Part shown: positions 33,441 through 45,491 of the stretch, one piece after another
How positions within the stretch are numbered: the stretch's first letter is position 1
Layout: every line of letters begins with the position of its first letter
Origin: Guillardia theta CCMP2712
Taxonomy: Eukaryota > Cryptophyceae > Pyrenomonadales > Geminigeraceae
Assembly (NCBI RefSeq): GCF_000315625.1
Contig: NW_005434654.1
Span: 868,551 to 932,550, forward strand
Direction of reading: 5' to 3'
Length of the DNA: 64,000 bases
Notes under the pieces: generated by a model
The model's input: only the letters and a program-made list of their open reading frames with translations
The model's database searches: none
What the model was told of the DNA's origin: nothing
Made by a program: the position numbers and the translations under genes

Positions 33441-34086
33441 TTCCCCAGGAAAGGGTGTAAATGGAACCAGCGGAAGAAGTAGAGCAGAAACGCGGCAGTC
33501 GAGAGGGCGAGGAGGGAAACGGAAGGCAGAGGAGAGGAGATTGAAGGAAGGACACAAGAGGAGAGGAGATGCTACAGAGGATGAGGGATGGGATGTCTGA
33601 CAGATGATTGGTAAGCGTTGAAGTTGTCATGATATGAATGTTGAGAACGAAAAGAGTAGCAGAAGGTAGATGCAAGAAAGATATGGGATTCAGGTAGGAG
33701 GGAGGGAGGATCATGTGGTGTTGTAGCGATTCAAAGTATGTGCAGTAAAAACAATCATGGAGGTAGGGGGAGCGAACAGAAAGATGTGCGAAGATGGTTG
33801 TTAACCCGCGTAAAAAAGCGACGAGAGAAGGACAAGGAGCAAGGCGGAAGCGAAGACAAAACAGAATAGTCAGAGTGCGAATGTGAATGAGATTCAATGT
33901 GAAGGATTTGAAATTTTGCGAAAGGGGTGTGGGGATAGAGCCTCGAAGAGTTGGGGGGTTGTGACGTGTCATGTGCATGCTTGTCCATTGTTGTAGTTCA
34001 GAAAAGATCGGGAAAGGGAATATGAAATTTCTTCATCAAAGGTCTACCAGAAGCTAACATTCCATCCAGGTGCCTAGAAAGCTGCC

Positions 34087-35782
34087 ATGGAATCAGATCC
34101 AGGTGAATTGCATTCGTTGCAAGATGGTCCGCAGTCGGATTCATATGAGCACGAAGCTTTGACTCGGGTATCCTGCTAGATCGCATACTTGCTGTTCATC
34201 CACTGACAGAGCTCAGGTGCGGGATGTGCTCGATGCTGTCGAAGTAGCGCTAAAGTCCAAGGAAGATGGCGCGTTGACAAAGGATTCTTCACAGTCCGAT
34301 AATGGAGACATCCTGCCATCCACGTCTGACGGGTCGGGTGAGCCGTCCAAGCAGGAGGCAGGAGCCTCTCAAACCAATGGAACGTCTGATCGAGGCAGTG
34401 AAGCTTCGGCAAGGGCGTTGAAACGACACGCTCTGTTCCACGAGCTTGCGAGCAGCAGGCAGAGACTGTTCCAGCTGCTCACGAAACTGAACTCATTGAC
34501 AAAGAATGCTCATCGGTCACTTGACGAGAAGATGCATGGTGCTTACGCGAGATTCTCCGGCTCGGGAATGTTTCGTGGGGACAAGTCTCGAGCGAGCGGA
34601 ACGGAAACGAAACGGAACCGCATCTTGTCGAACCTAAAGGACAACCCAGTCCTGAAGCGAACCAGCGCTGCTGCGATCAGAGCTGGAGACGAGGCAAGGA
34701 TCCGATCTCTCAAGCTCACTCGCCGCATGTTGACGGGACGGACTGACACACGAGTGAGAGACTACGTCAAGGTCCCCCGCGTGATCCGGACTCTTGACAA
34801 GTACAGCTTCACCTTCGGCGTCCTCGGCATCACCCTCACCGAGTACGTTATGCTGTGCCGGCCGGAATCGTTCCGGTGGTACTACGCCATGATCATGAGC
34901 CCCCTGCTCGTGATGCGGTGGGTGATGTACCGCCAGGTCAAGTGGCAGTACTTCCTCATTGACTTCTGCTACTGGGTCAACGGCCTCTGCTTCCTCGTCA
35001 TCGCGGGGCCCTGGTCTCGCTCTCCCATCCTCTGGCAGACGCTCTTCATCAGCGCCAACGGGCCGCTGCTGATCGCGATCCTTGCCTGGAGGAACTCGTT
35101 CGTATTTCACAGCGTCGACAAGGTGACGTCAGTGTACATCCACCTGTTTCCCTCCCTCTTCACCTGGTGTGAGCGGTGGCACGGGGACGAGGCAGCGAAA
35201 CAGCCGATGACGCTGGATGGCTGGCTGATGTCCCCGCTCAAGTTTTACATGCTGTGGCAGATATTTTATCTGGTGCAGACTGAAGTGATTGACCGCAAGA
35301 AACTAGACGACGATCCCACGATCAAGACGTCGCTGCGGTGGCTGGCACAGGACAAGAGGAGCGCTCCCAACAAGATCGCACTGAAACTCTGCCGGTCGAT
35401 GAGGATCATGGACGACAAAGAGAGTTTCGATCATCACAACTTCAAGACCAAAGTTGTCTTTGTTGCCATGCAGCTGCTCTACACCATCTTGTGCTTCCTG
35501 CCTACAGGTCTCGTCTACCAGTCCTTCTTCCTGCACTCTGCCCTCATCATCTTCATCTTTGCCGCGAGCGTTTGGAACGGAGCGAACTACTACATCGACG
35601 TGTTCAGCAAGAGCTTCGAGAGCAAGTACGCGGACCACTCGTCGGAGGGGAAGGAAGGAAGCACGGCAGAGACAAAGGAAGGGACTGTGTTCGGGCAGGA
35701 TAATCTCTCCAAACCTCACTCGGAGGAGGAGGAGGAGGAGGAGGAGGAGGAGGAGGAGACAGTCAGACCCAAGGAGGAGTAA
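34087..35782 (+). CDS. GPC1: Glycerophosphocholine acyltransferase (GPC1 / DUF2838 family)
   Basis: Two exons, 34087-34167 and 34217-35782 (548 residues; 49-bp intron, phase 0). An N-terminal hydrophilic region of about 200 residues precedes a multi-span membrane core. It has the family blocks LDKYSFTFGVLGITLTEYV, QYFLIDFCYWVNGLCFLVI, NGPLLIAILAWRNSFVFHS and LFPSLFTWCERW (PF10998 in yeast Gpc1). That family acylates glycerophosphocholine with acyl-CoA to lysophosphatidylcholine at the ER. The C-terminus ends in a run of about 14 Glu coded by GAG repeats (35725-35760). The assignment rests on recalled family motifs and length; the substrate is by family. Confidence 0.85.
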
Positions 35783-35854
35783 GATGTGTGTGCTTGTGTG
35801 AGTGAGAAGTAGTTTGTCTTGAAGATTGCTCTGCAGATATGATAGGACTGGCCG

Positions 35855-38477
35855 TCAGGTTGTCCTTTTCTCTTGTTGGGTCAAGAAAACTCCTGTGATT
35901 GCATCGCGAACTCTCTCTGATCTGATCTTTCCTCCCGTCACCTCCCTCGCATCCCCTTCACACTCTGTGACCTTGCAGTTGCTGTCCACACAGTCAGTGA
36001 GGTAGGGGGACAAGCATGGCTGCCTGTGAAGCAGCAACGCGCTCTCACACGCCCACAGAGCCTCCTCCTTGCAGTGCTGGATGCTGCAGTCGGTTGCTCG
36101 TGCCATCGATCGCTCCACCTTTGCTTTCTCGTGCTCGTAGGTCGACACCCCTGCGTCCTCCCGTCACCTCAGGTCGGTGCAAGTCACCACAAGGACCGCT
36201 GGCGACGATGCCGCTCTCGCCGCAGGAGCAGATGAAGCTGTCGATGACGTCGAGCTGTCCTCCTACCGAGGCGACCTGGAAGCCGTCAGCGGGTGAGAGG
36301 AGGGAAGCTCTCCCACCGCTCCATCCAACCCGATCTCTTCGATCCTGCAGGAGTCCAGGAGCACGCGCCCCCTGCACGACGTGAGCTCGCTTTCCACTCT
36401 ACAAAGGCCACCTCATGCTCGCTACTGCCCCGCAGCCGTTGCTTCCTCTGTCAGAGACCGTCAGCTCCAGCACACGCCCACGAGAGGACCTGCAGGGCCC
36501 CAGGTGAACTCTGTGCAAACGAGCATGCGCTCTCCTCGAGGATGCTGGTAGGAGGCACTCAAGAAGTAGTCGTGAAGGATATAAAGGTACAGCAGGGAGT
36601 GAGGAAATTCTCCTCAGTGTACGGTAGCAGCTGTCCTGCAAACTCGTTGGACTCGTCGACCTGCCATCGCTCGTCACTCCCCCATCCTTCCTCTGCTTCC
36701 AGCTTGATGCATATCCACAACCTCCTCATGCTCCTCCCTCGTCCACACGCACCAAGTATGGAAGAGTCCCAGGCTTCTCCCCCTCTGCGATGACAGCGCT
36801 TCCAAAATCGCTGGAGATCGAGCAAGCATGCATGACGAGCTGGCACAGGAGCATTGTTCACACTGAGAACCAAAGAGCAAGCGCTTACTTCTCCCTCTTC
36901 GACCCGAACAGCGACTGGTCCACCCTCCCAGTACCCGAGCGCCTCAACCTCCTCACTCTCTGAGGGAACGACGATGAGCAGGTAGACTTCACATCAGCAG
37001 CAGGATGCTGCATGCTCTTGACCTGGCGGTCGAAATTCTTCCAGCTGCTGCAGGTGAATCCTTTCGAGGACGAGCATCGAATTCCTCCGCTCCTGCGGGC
37101 CAAGAAGACCTTGAGAGGCTGAAGGGGAGAATCGTCATGGGGGAGCAGGGCAACCGAGGGATGCAGTCACATGCTCCGACAAGGAAGATGCTGTTTGCTC
37201 TGCTCTTGACGCATACTCTCTCCTCCTGCAACCTTTGTTCGTGCACGAGGAGCTTGCGAGCAGAGCAACTCACATTGAAGGCCTCCATCAGTACAACTCT
37301 GAGCATCGCAAGGTCAACAAGTTGCCACTTGCAACCCATCAGACCTGTCTTTGATCGCCAGGCAGCAATCCATCTCATACTCCCCTCCTCGCACTCGCAC
37401 TCTTTGTCCTGTTTCCTTGAAGTCTCGCACCTTGCTCACTGACCAAGTCACCTCCTCCCGATATCGCAAGCTCCTCCACCTGCCTCCTCCACACGGCCAT
37501 CGTCAGGGACTACGATGACCGCCACCTTCTCCATCAGCAGGCAGATCAAATCTTCATGCAGCAGCCTGACAGCTCGTTTCAGCAGCGCCTGACACTCGTC
37601 TCCTCCACCACCTAAGTGGGCTGAACGAGGAGAGACTCTCGATCGCAGCAACGGCGATGGCGCCATGGAAAGTTTCCGTCCCGTCTTGCAGGCAAGTCAG
37701 CCATCGACGCTCCCACTCCCTCATGCGCCTGCATGTTCCTCACCCCTCCTGCCTTCAGCTTGCGCGGCGGAACATCGCTGCATCTCTCCCATGGCGCGCT
37801 CAACCTTCCCTTCCCTGAGCAACTCGTTGAGATGATCCTGCAACGCAGCGGCAGGAGGTCAGCAGGTACATGGGAGGCAAAAGCCTCACGTCTTGCAGCC
37901 CTGACTTGTTGATCATCCTCCGCACAACCTCTTCCTCCTGCCCAGCAGCTCTCAGAGCTTCTCCTTGCAAACTTCTCATGCATACATGTCTTGACAAGGG
38001 CCCATGCCCGAGCCCGCACCTGCTCCTCAGCTCCCAGGATGACCGACAGGACGTCTGCACATGTTCAGTCAGAGGATCTCAAGACGCTCTCCTGTGGCTC
38101 ACTGTGAGGTAGCGAGCAAGATGGTTTAGAATCGCATCCTCCGCCATCTGAGCGTGGAGAAACGAAGCAGATATCAACATGCTGACAAGCCCGTGCATAC
38201 TTTCCGTCGATCCTTCCTCCTGCTCCTCCTTCTCACCCCTCTCCTCATCCGACCCTCCCCGATTCTCTCCTCCGAGAGATCGGCAAACTGCCTCAACGCC
38301 CTCTCCGCGAAGGATGCGGAGCAAGTTGAGGAGCGCAGCTTGATCGAGAGGCGTCTTGACATGCATCACCCGAGGTTGATCCGCGTCCGCGTCCTCCATG
38401 AGCCCTAGGAGATACGAGCTCTGCCTCGCATCCTCCTCCTCAAACGCCACCCCGTCCACCATCATGGTGAACCCCAT
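35855..38477 (-). CDS. Multi-exon gene with a BTB-like N-terminus, model incomplete
   Basis: Coding evidence on the minus strand runs from ATG 38477 to a TGA at 35855. The first exon (to about 38110) gives VDGVAFEEEDARQSSYLLGL, LLNLLRILRGEG and SASFLHAQMAEDAILNHLARYL, laid out like a BTB/Skp1 fold. Further exons can be followed in pieces: VVRRMINKSGLQD plus HLNELLREGKVERAM near 37.8 kb, RAVRLLHEDLICLLMEKV plus VSKVRDFKETGQRVRV near 37.4-37.6 kb, YLLIVVPSESEEVEALGYW near 37.0 kb, and a last long frame 35855-36148 with TYEHEKAKVERSMARATD. I could not join all phases, so the exon list is open and two genes are possible. Short plus-strand frames at 36.2 and 36.8 kb also look codon-like but do not chain. 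Role unknown; BTB proteins often bind cullin-3. Confidence 0.5.
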
Positions 38478-38517
38478 CTTGCGGGCGGGCAGGGAAGAGG
38501 AAGGGGGGAAGATGCGA

Positions 38518-38650
38518 TCTCAGGGGAGAACCAGGAGGGGAGGGGGAGGGAGGGGGAGGGAGGGGGAGGGAGGGGGAGGGAAGGAGAGGGAAGGGGAGGA
38601 GAGGGGAGAGAGGAGAGGGGAGGGGGAGGGGAGGGGAGGGGGGTTGACGG
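38518..38650. repeat. GGGGAGGGA tract
   Basis: Repeated agggggagggaggggg units directly upstream of the BTB-like gene start, G-rich on the plus strand. It has the spacing expected of G-quadruplex-forming DNA. The frames over it are low-complexity. From 38650 to 38960 I see nothing further. Confidence 0.8.
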
Positions 38651-38960
38651 GAGAGGAAGAGGGTTGGGAGGCGAGGGGCGAGGTGGGTGAGGAAGGTGGG
38701 GGAATGGGCCAAGGGAAAGAGGAGGAGGGGCAGGGAAAGCAGGAGCCGAGCTGACTTGGTGCACAGGGGGAGTCAAGGGAGAAAGGAGAGGAGGAGGAAC
38801 GCATGTCAGGTGAAGGACATGCTGCGCTCAAGGAAGTGAATCGTATACATGGGACCAGTAGATTCATGGACGATTTACTGATAGCAAAAACAGCTCACAC
38901 AAGCACAAAAAAGGAAGTGAAGACGAAGCGAAGAGACGTGTCATCGAACTGGCTTGTTCT

Positions 38961-40467
38961 CTAGTAAGGTTTCCCGTTCATGTTCACTTGATTCAAATGC
39001 GACATCTGGCCACCCATCGAATCAGAGATGGGGATGCCCTGGTGCACAAGGTTAGGAGCAGTTCAGCATAACATGGACACATTCTTCACCTGCATCGGCA
39101 TGCCAGGCATGCCCTGTGCGCTCATGCCCTGATTATATCCTCCCATGGCATCCATGGATGGCATGGATTGGCGAGTTTGCGGACCTTCATCAGCTGGACG
39201 AATGAAACAAACGATGCAGTGGGCCTGAACGGTGATGTTTTCAGTCGCCCAGAATGTGAGTTGCTAAGAAATCACCTTGTTGTTCTTCCACAGACAATTC
39301 ATCTCCACGGAGAAGAAGCCAGAGCTTCCATCTTGACGAATGCAGTGCTCAGTCAACGTTGTGTGTGTAAGTTCGCCAGAGAGCAGTCTTGATACAGCTT
39401 TGAGAGTGTTCTGCGCAGAACCATTGGAAGGGACACAAACAACCAACCTCGTGTACCTGCATATCTTGTGGCGTAGTGAGGGAAAATAGAGTGCGTCCAA
39501 TGAGTTTATGCCTTTGGTCCGCACTGTGGACGATTAAACCGAACAATCAAATAGGTAGAAAATGTTCACCTGTATCCTAGCATCGTAGCAAAAGCAGGGT
39601 TGACCTCGAGGATTGTTCCATCCACACCTTCAAGCCCATGAGCAGAGAAATTTCAAAATGACAAGGCTCGACCTGCATAGGCGATCCCCATAGATGCCAT
39701 CATGAACCCAGACCTGTAAGCAACATCGATGTCCAATCCACCTGCTCGGTAGAGTGAGGGGTTTCCACAACACATATTCTTGTAATTGAGTAAGCATGAT
39801 CATAAGAATTGGAAAGCAAATAATCGGTCAATTCAGTCACCATTGTTGGCATTCGAGTCGTCTGCAGCAGTGTCCTTGCTGTCACCGTTCGCTAATTGAA
39901 GGTGTAAGGGACCCGAAACAACAAGAGCGATCAATTCAAAGACCTTGGCGTTGCGTCAAGAAGTCAATCGCACATTGGAGTACAGTGTTCATGGTGAGAT
40001 TCGTTGCCCCGGCATCTTCGGTGTTTGGCAATAAATCTTGCAAATCAGCTAAAAGCTCTTTCGTCTGAAATCAACTTCACAAATTGGATAGGTGTCACTG
40101 GTAGCAAACCTTTTCTCGACGCTTCTGCTCTACAACTTTGTGCTTTTCCTTCCTGTCCGGCAACTCTCCTGAAGTCAAAACACTCAATAAAGCTGAAGAG
40201 GAACGAGCAACAAGACAAGCGTTGCTGAAACCCAGGAGACTCACCGGATTTTCTGGCGCGCTTTTGTCCTGGTTGATCGTCATCATCATCGCTGTCACCG
40301 TCACTTTCACCAAAATCCTGGCAAGAACAAATGTCAAAAATAGCTATCGTTTGCTTGCACTCGTTTGTAACCTGGTCTCGCTGTTGCTGTTGTCGTTGCG
40401 CTTGTAAGCGAGCCATTTCTTGCTGGTACTGCATCGACTGATCCATCTGCTCCACAAAGCCAATCAA
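38961..40467 (-). CDS. bHLH-PAS transcription factor
   Basis: Eleven exons from the right: 40372-40467, 40245-40317, 40110-40168, 39944-40064, 39841-39891, 39673-39741, 39570-39627, 39457-39523, 39276-39410, 39090-39224, 38961-39038 (313 residues, phases consistent). A Gln-rich start and an acidic stretch lead into a basic region HKVVEQKRREK with the His-Glu-Arg-Arg spacing of E-box binders, then helix-loop-helix (LLADLQDLLPNTE, TMNTVLQCAIDFLTQRQ). A PAS domain follows (GFMMASMGIAYAGVDGTI, EVNPAFATMLGY, HKLIGRTLFSLTTPQDM, FFSVEMNCLW), then a Met/Gly/Gln-rich tail. This order matches algal bHLH-PAS factors such as diatom RITMO1, a circadian regulator (known family; function here is inferred). 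ATG 40446 is an alternative start. Confidence 0.88.
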
Positions 40468-41129
40468 ACCCTAGTCAACAGGGCCATAAACACAGCTTTG
40501 ACTTTACAGTACATGCAAATATACATGCTGTATAAAGCTGCGATTGTACTTGTTATGGGTAAATTGACGTGTTATGACATTCAAGATGTATATTCCCTTT
40601 CTTCGCAAAGCAATTATAGTAAACAAGCTAGAAATGTCGTTTGAAATAACATGTGCAGCATATCTAAGTGATGTGACTTCATTCACTATCAAATATCAAC
40701 AGATGCTGGAAGAAGCTAATCAAGGATATCTGCTGACGAAGTACAGTTCGTCCGAAGAAATACAAACTTCTTCTAACATAAAAATTCGCTTTGTACAAGT
40801 CAAGTTGAGATTCTGTAAATGTTCAACCTATGCGGACAATACAAGGAAGCAGCTTGTATTCGGACACTCATTTCCTATGCTGAACTGAGCGCACTAACTC
40901 AGGACAGAGTGCTAATCAGGGGTCATGATCAGTCCAGTTGCCAATTCTATCAAGGTCAGGTAGCAGGTGATCATTTTGGACCGATATCACAACAATGCAT
41001 CATGTAAGTAAGAGAATGATGGGAAGGAGGAAGCGCATTGTGAAACAGAGCATAGCAACAGCGGCTGAGAAAATGCCATGGCAACGGGGAAGGCGGCGAT
41101 GGCGGCAGAGAAGCAAAGAGGGGTGGGTA

Positions 41130-42010
41130 CTCAATGTATCTGGGGTAGGTGGGGTTGTCGATCGTTGGTTACACCTAGAGAGAGGTAGGGTGAGCGATGG
41201 ACCGGGGTAGTGGATGAGCCCAGGGGTATCATGAGGCGGGGTGTTATGAGGACAAGGGTACTCCAAGGTTTAGTGGGGTGGCGGGGTAACAATAGGATAC
41301 GAGGGGGTGGCAGGAGCTTCGCCAGGACCGATAACCGCAGGGGTAGATGGGTGAGGGGTGTGATGGAGGGGGGATTTGTCAGGTAGGGGTGGTACAAGGT
41401 AATTCGTGACCTTGTTTTGGAATTTGGGTGGGTGGTCCATTTGCCGCAATGTGAAGGGAATGGAAGTAGGGGTACCTGCTGATGTCCGAGGGGTTGTCTT
41501 TGCTGTTAGAGTTAGGAAATCTATGGGTAGGTACTGGTCCTAAAACCTTTCTAGGAAGAAGGGGTAGGGGGTAAATTGAAACCCTTAGGGGTGGTAAAAC
41601 ATACAAAAGTTGGGGGTCGTAGAATGATCGGAGGGGATGTTTTAGGTCGAATTGAGTCGAAAAATCAACGAGAGGCAGGTATGGTGGAGACTATGACTAT
41701 TTTATCTATTTCCTCACTTATAGAATATGAGAAGTCTGTATTGTCAAAGTTAAGTTCTCTTGTGAATGTCTTGACGTAGGGGTGGGGGGAAGACTGCAGG
41801 CTGGTGGGTGGGGGATGCAATTTGGTGGGGAGGGGTATGGATAAGAAGATCAGATGGGTTGGATACCACCACAGGTACGGTAGCGAAATGATATTTGGAC
41901 GGGTGGATAGCAGTAGGGATTGAGGGGTGGTGAGGACAGGCTGGGGTGAGCCAAGGGTAGTAGTCCAGTAGCCCAACAAGTGCCTGTGAGAGGTGGTAGC
42001 ACGGCCCCGG
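41130..42010. repeat. Long TAGGGG/GGTGGG island
   Basis: About 0.9 kb with dozens of ggtagggg, taggggtgg and ggggtagtg words, upstream of the bHLH-PAS gene. The gap 40468-43287 also holds AT-rich DNA (40468-41000) without a supportable gene and a related island at 42340-42720. Confidence 0.6.
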
Positions 42011-42199
42011 GAACCAGCCTTTTAAAATCATTGTTTTTGAATTTGTACCAACATTTCATTTACAACAGTTGTAGCAACACAAGGGAACCCGACCAAACAA
42101 ATACTTTTTAAACAAATATATCTGTACGTAGGATGTTACCTATATTACTACACAAATATATCATCATGATCACCATTATTAATTTATTACGCTCCATAT

Positions 42200-42325
42200 T
42201 TCCGAGTCCTCGGGGAGCGCCGCAGCCGGGCCCCGGTATGGTGCCGTTACGTCTTGTGTAACCGCGAGTGATCAGTTTAAACGGTTTTTCGTTGCAAGAG
42301 AGGCGCGCCGGACCCCTTTGAAGGT
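42200..42325. repeat. GC-rich island
   Basis: gagcgccgcagccgggcccc and agaggcgcgccggacccc blocks inside very AT-rich sequence. Same style as the other GC islands. Confidence 0.4.
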
Positions 42326-42339
42326 AAGGCGTTGTTGAA

Positions 42340-42720
42340 ACACCTACCCCTCCTGAGCAAGGGGTCTTTTGGGGGCGACCTTGGGGTAGTATTTGAATTC
42401 GACAAGAATGAGGGCGGGTAGGTCAACAGAGGCAGGGCCTATTATGGAGGGTGGGTACTCTGGTGAAGAACGGCTGTGTCTACTAGTAGGTAGGGGTACT
42501 TTCCGGTTCAACAGGCAGGTGATAAACAGTTTGTCAACGGTAGGGCACCGGTGGGGGCTGATGTGGGAATAGAATGGGGGGATGGGTAGGGTAGAGCAAA
42601 GGTATAGGGTAGGGGGTGCGTGATTTTCAATAAAGTTTGGGGCCAGAATCGCAGAGATTAGGGAAAAGGTGGGGTAAAGATTGGTATAAAGGGGGGTGGG
42701 GGTATCAGGAAGGGCCATTT
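42340..42720. repeat. GGGTAGG island upstream of the SANT-like gene
   Basis: Words such as gggtaggtc, gtaggtagggg, gggtagggta and gggtgggggt, matching the other islands. Confidence 0.5.
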
Positions 42721-43287
42721 GGTTCAGGAAAGAGGGGAAATCGACCGCGGGAAGGGCGGGAAGAGGAGGGAGACAGGAACGATGCGGGGCGGAGAGGCAA
42801 GGGGGGTGACAAAGCTGAGGCTGTTCATTGGAACAGTGGAGAGAGGTGGGATGAGATGCAGGAAATTTCATGGAGAGCTGAGGCTTGTGTGAGAAGCAGA
42901 ATGCCAGGCAACTGTGTGATTGTGTGGGCCAGCGATGCGAGGCGGCAAGAGAAGGCGTGTAGGATCACGTTGAAAGTATATTCCACATGATTTGCTCTTT
43001 TGTGCATGGTTGCATAAGTCAAAATATGGTTGGTGGATTGAGCTGCCGTAGACTGAGCATACAGAAGCTATAGGCATCAGCACAGTTATTCACATTACAA
43101 AGTAGTAAGTCAAACAAAATTCAAACTAGCGCTCTTATACAGTTTGAATTCTCACTGTCCCTGCTTCATCTAAACTGCGTTTCCATGCGTCAACATCAAA
43201 TTTCACTTATTATAACCTTAGAGCAGCCAAAAAAAATCATGCTGTGGTGAAGCACTCTTTCAGCTTGATTGAGCTCTTGCCAGGATC

Positions 43288-44611
43288 ATGGGGGACTCGT
43301 CCAACGCAGCGCCAGGAATTTCAGGTGGCTCATCCTGGAATGCAGGTAAATCGTTATTCTTGAATGACGGTGATCCAATGTGTGTTGTTGTTCAATCCTT
43401 ACATTACCCGTTTCTACAACCGAATTTCATCCATAAGGTTGACTCCGTTGTCAGATGGTCCTGGAGGCAGCGGCGGTGGAAGTGCACAGCAGCGTGGTGT
43501 ATATTGGAAACGAAATGACAGCATGCGACTTGTACACTTGCTCATCGATCCGGAGCTTAAGCCTGCCTTTATCAGCATGGAATCGCAGTCCAATCCTCAC
43601 CGCTCTTCAATGGAGTCGAATGTGCTGAGCTACAAACAGTGAGCTTCACTTTTTACGATAACTTGTTCAATTCTCACTTACCTTTTTTAGGTTTTGGGCA
43701 ATGGCTGCACAGAAGTTTAACGACGAGGATTGGCAGCCTCCACACTTGTTTCCCAATGATCCACATCTTGCAAGGTGCAGGGCTTTTACGCCTTCGAAGA
43801 AAAGCAAGGAGGTCGATCCAAATTACTTGCGGGAAAAGTACAAGGCACTTCGTCGCCAGTTCAACAACAGCGTAAAGCGTTGGGAAGAAGGTGGACACAG
43901 CAAAATTGAGAACTTCTGGAAATGCTCTGGTATGGCTCCTGGAACCAGCGATGAGGGTTGCTGGTACATGTTTCTGGTCCTGTGGGTTGGAAAGCACGAG
44001 GACGTTCTTGCGGTTGTTCTGGACAAGCACATGGACCATTCTCCTCACCCTCAGTCTCTTGGAATGTTCTCGTCGGCAAAGTTTGATCTGAGGGAGAGGT
44101 CGGCAACAAATGCATGTTGTGACATCAGCGAAACTAATACTGCATACACAGGGTTGGCAAGCGGCAAAGATCCTTCGGCTTTTACGAAGATTTTCATGAT
44201 TATGCTCCTGTATACAACCTTGCAAACTCTGGTACTGTGATAACTAGTGCAACAGGAGCTCCAGATGGAGATGAAGATGGAATCTATTTTCAAACAGCAG
44301 GTAAGGCTACTGCTGTCGAATTCAATCTCTGATTCAGACATTGATTCCTCTTGTATCAATTTTCAGGCTGAGGCTCTCAAATTCATCAGCATGTGCTTCG
44401 CGAATTTGAACGAAGCGATGGAGGATGATCAACGTGCTTTCTGGCGAAATCAACTGGTAGCGAACATTTCTTTTTTTTTTCCAATTTGCCTGATCCCTTG
44501 TTTCAGTCCGTAGCTCAAGCACAGCTCAACACCATCCAAAACAAGCTTCCACAGCCTTCTCCACCCCCTCCTCCCAACGCTGGTGAAACCCAGGATTTGG
44601 TTGGTATCTAG
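43288..44611 (+). CDS. SANT/Myb-like DNA-binding protein (trihelix type)
   Basis: Seven exons: 43288-43345, 43455-43638, 43691-44098, 44152-44209, 44256-44300, 44367-44456, 44507-44611 (315 residues, phases consistent). A Gly/Ser-rich start is followed by a helical region with regularly spaced Trp (GVYWKRNDSMRLVHLLIDPE, then YKQFWAMAAQKFNDEDW, then YLREKYKALRRQFNNSVKRW), which is the layout of SANT/trihelix DNA-binding domains. The C-terminal part is a coiled coil (QMEMKMESIFKQQ) and a Pro-rich tail. Family assignment is from the Trp spacing and basic helices only. The ATG has no competing upstream ATG in frame. Confidence 0.7.
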
Positions 44612-45491
44612 AAGGTGCCAAATTTAAACTGTACTTGCTCACCATTGCTACACCCGATTGATCTGGTGGCAACTGAGATCACAGCGAGCTAGCTGTTCTA
44701 ACTTGAAATATTAAATACTTTTTGATTTTTGCGCTTTATTACCCGCGCCCAGTCGGAGCAAAGTGCTGGGATATAACAAGCAAATACGCGGTTTCCTGAC
44801 AGACAACCTCCATGTCCTCTGCATGTCCTTCCCGCCTGATCTCTCTGATTCTGTTGAGTTCCATCACCGGCAGGTGATCAAGGTCAGGTCAACCCATCAG
44901 CCTCCTGCTGTTCATTTCCTCCATCGGAGTACATTCAATGTTGCGACCGTCGGGTTCATTGTCTTGTATAAAAGTTTATTGTGCTGTCTTCAGAAATGCG
45001 AAAGGAAGAAGACTTTTATTGGAAATTTATAGTAAATGCGATCTCCTGCATAGAATTGTATTGAACTATATTGAATCTCATCAGTGTCAGCAATAGTGAC
45101 ACCCTAGGGGCGGAAGATACCTACTCAAAATGCAGTGCGGGAGGAAAGGTGTAGGGGCGAGAGGAGGACGAGTCGTAGGGGAAGAAAGAAGGAGAAGAAG
45201 TTCAACTGAGATGTGACAGCATGGAATGAAGTGTTGTTGTGAATGCGATGAAGGTGAAGCATGGACGTGATGCAGAGTAACTTGAACAGAAAGAAGGGGC
45301 AAAGAACGTATCTCCATTGGTGACACCCCTGATCCTGATTGTGAAAACGAACGAAGAATAGCATCAGCCACAAATTCTTGTCATGATCATGGAATTATGC
45401 TGGTATGTCATTGATAAGTGTGCATCAGATTACGAGAGGGATCAAACTTCGAAGCTAGGAGCCACAAGCTTTGCGAGTCATGTCTAGCTTT

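Noticed and set aside
33418-33978. 186-codon minus frame upstream of GPC1
   Set aside because: Low-complexity Ser/Pro/Leu/His string over purine-rich repeats.
36180-36960. Plus-strand gene (frames DDAALAAGADEAVDDVEL and YFSLFDPNSDWSTLPVPE)
   Set aside because: These frames look codon-like but do not chain by phase, while the minus strand gives longer linked exons. Kept as a doubt in the BTB-like entry.
40574-40888. 104-codon plus frame in AT-rich DNA
   Set aside because: No codon bias, no domain and no splice partners; expected by chance.
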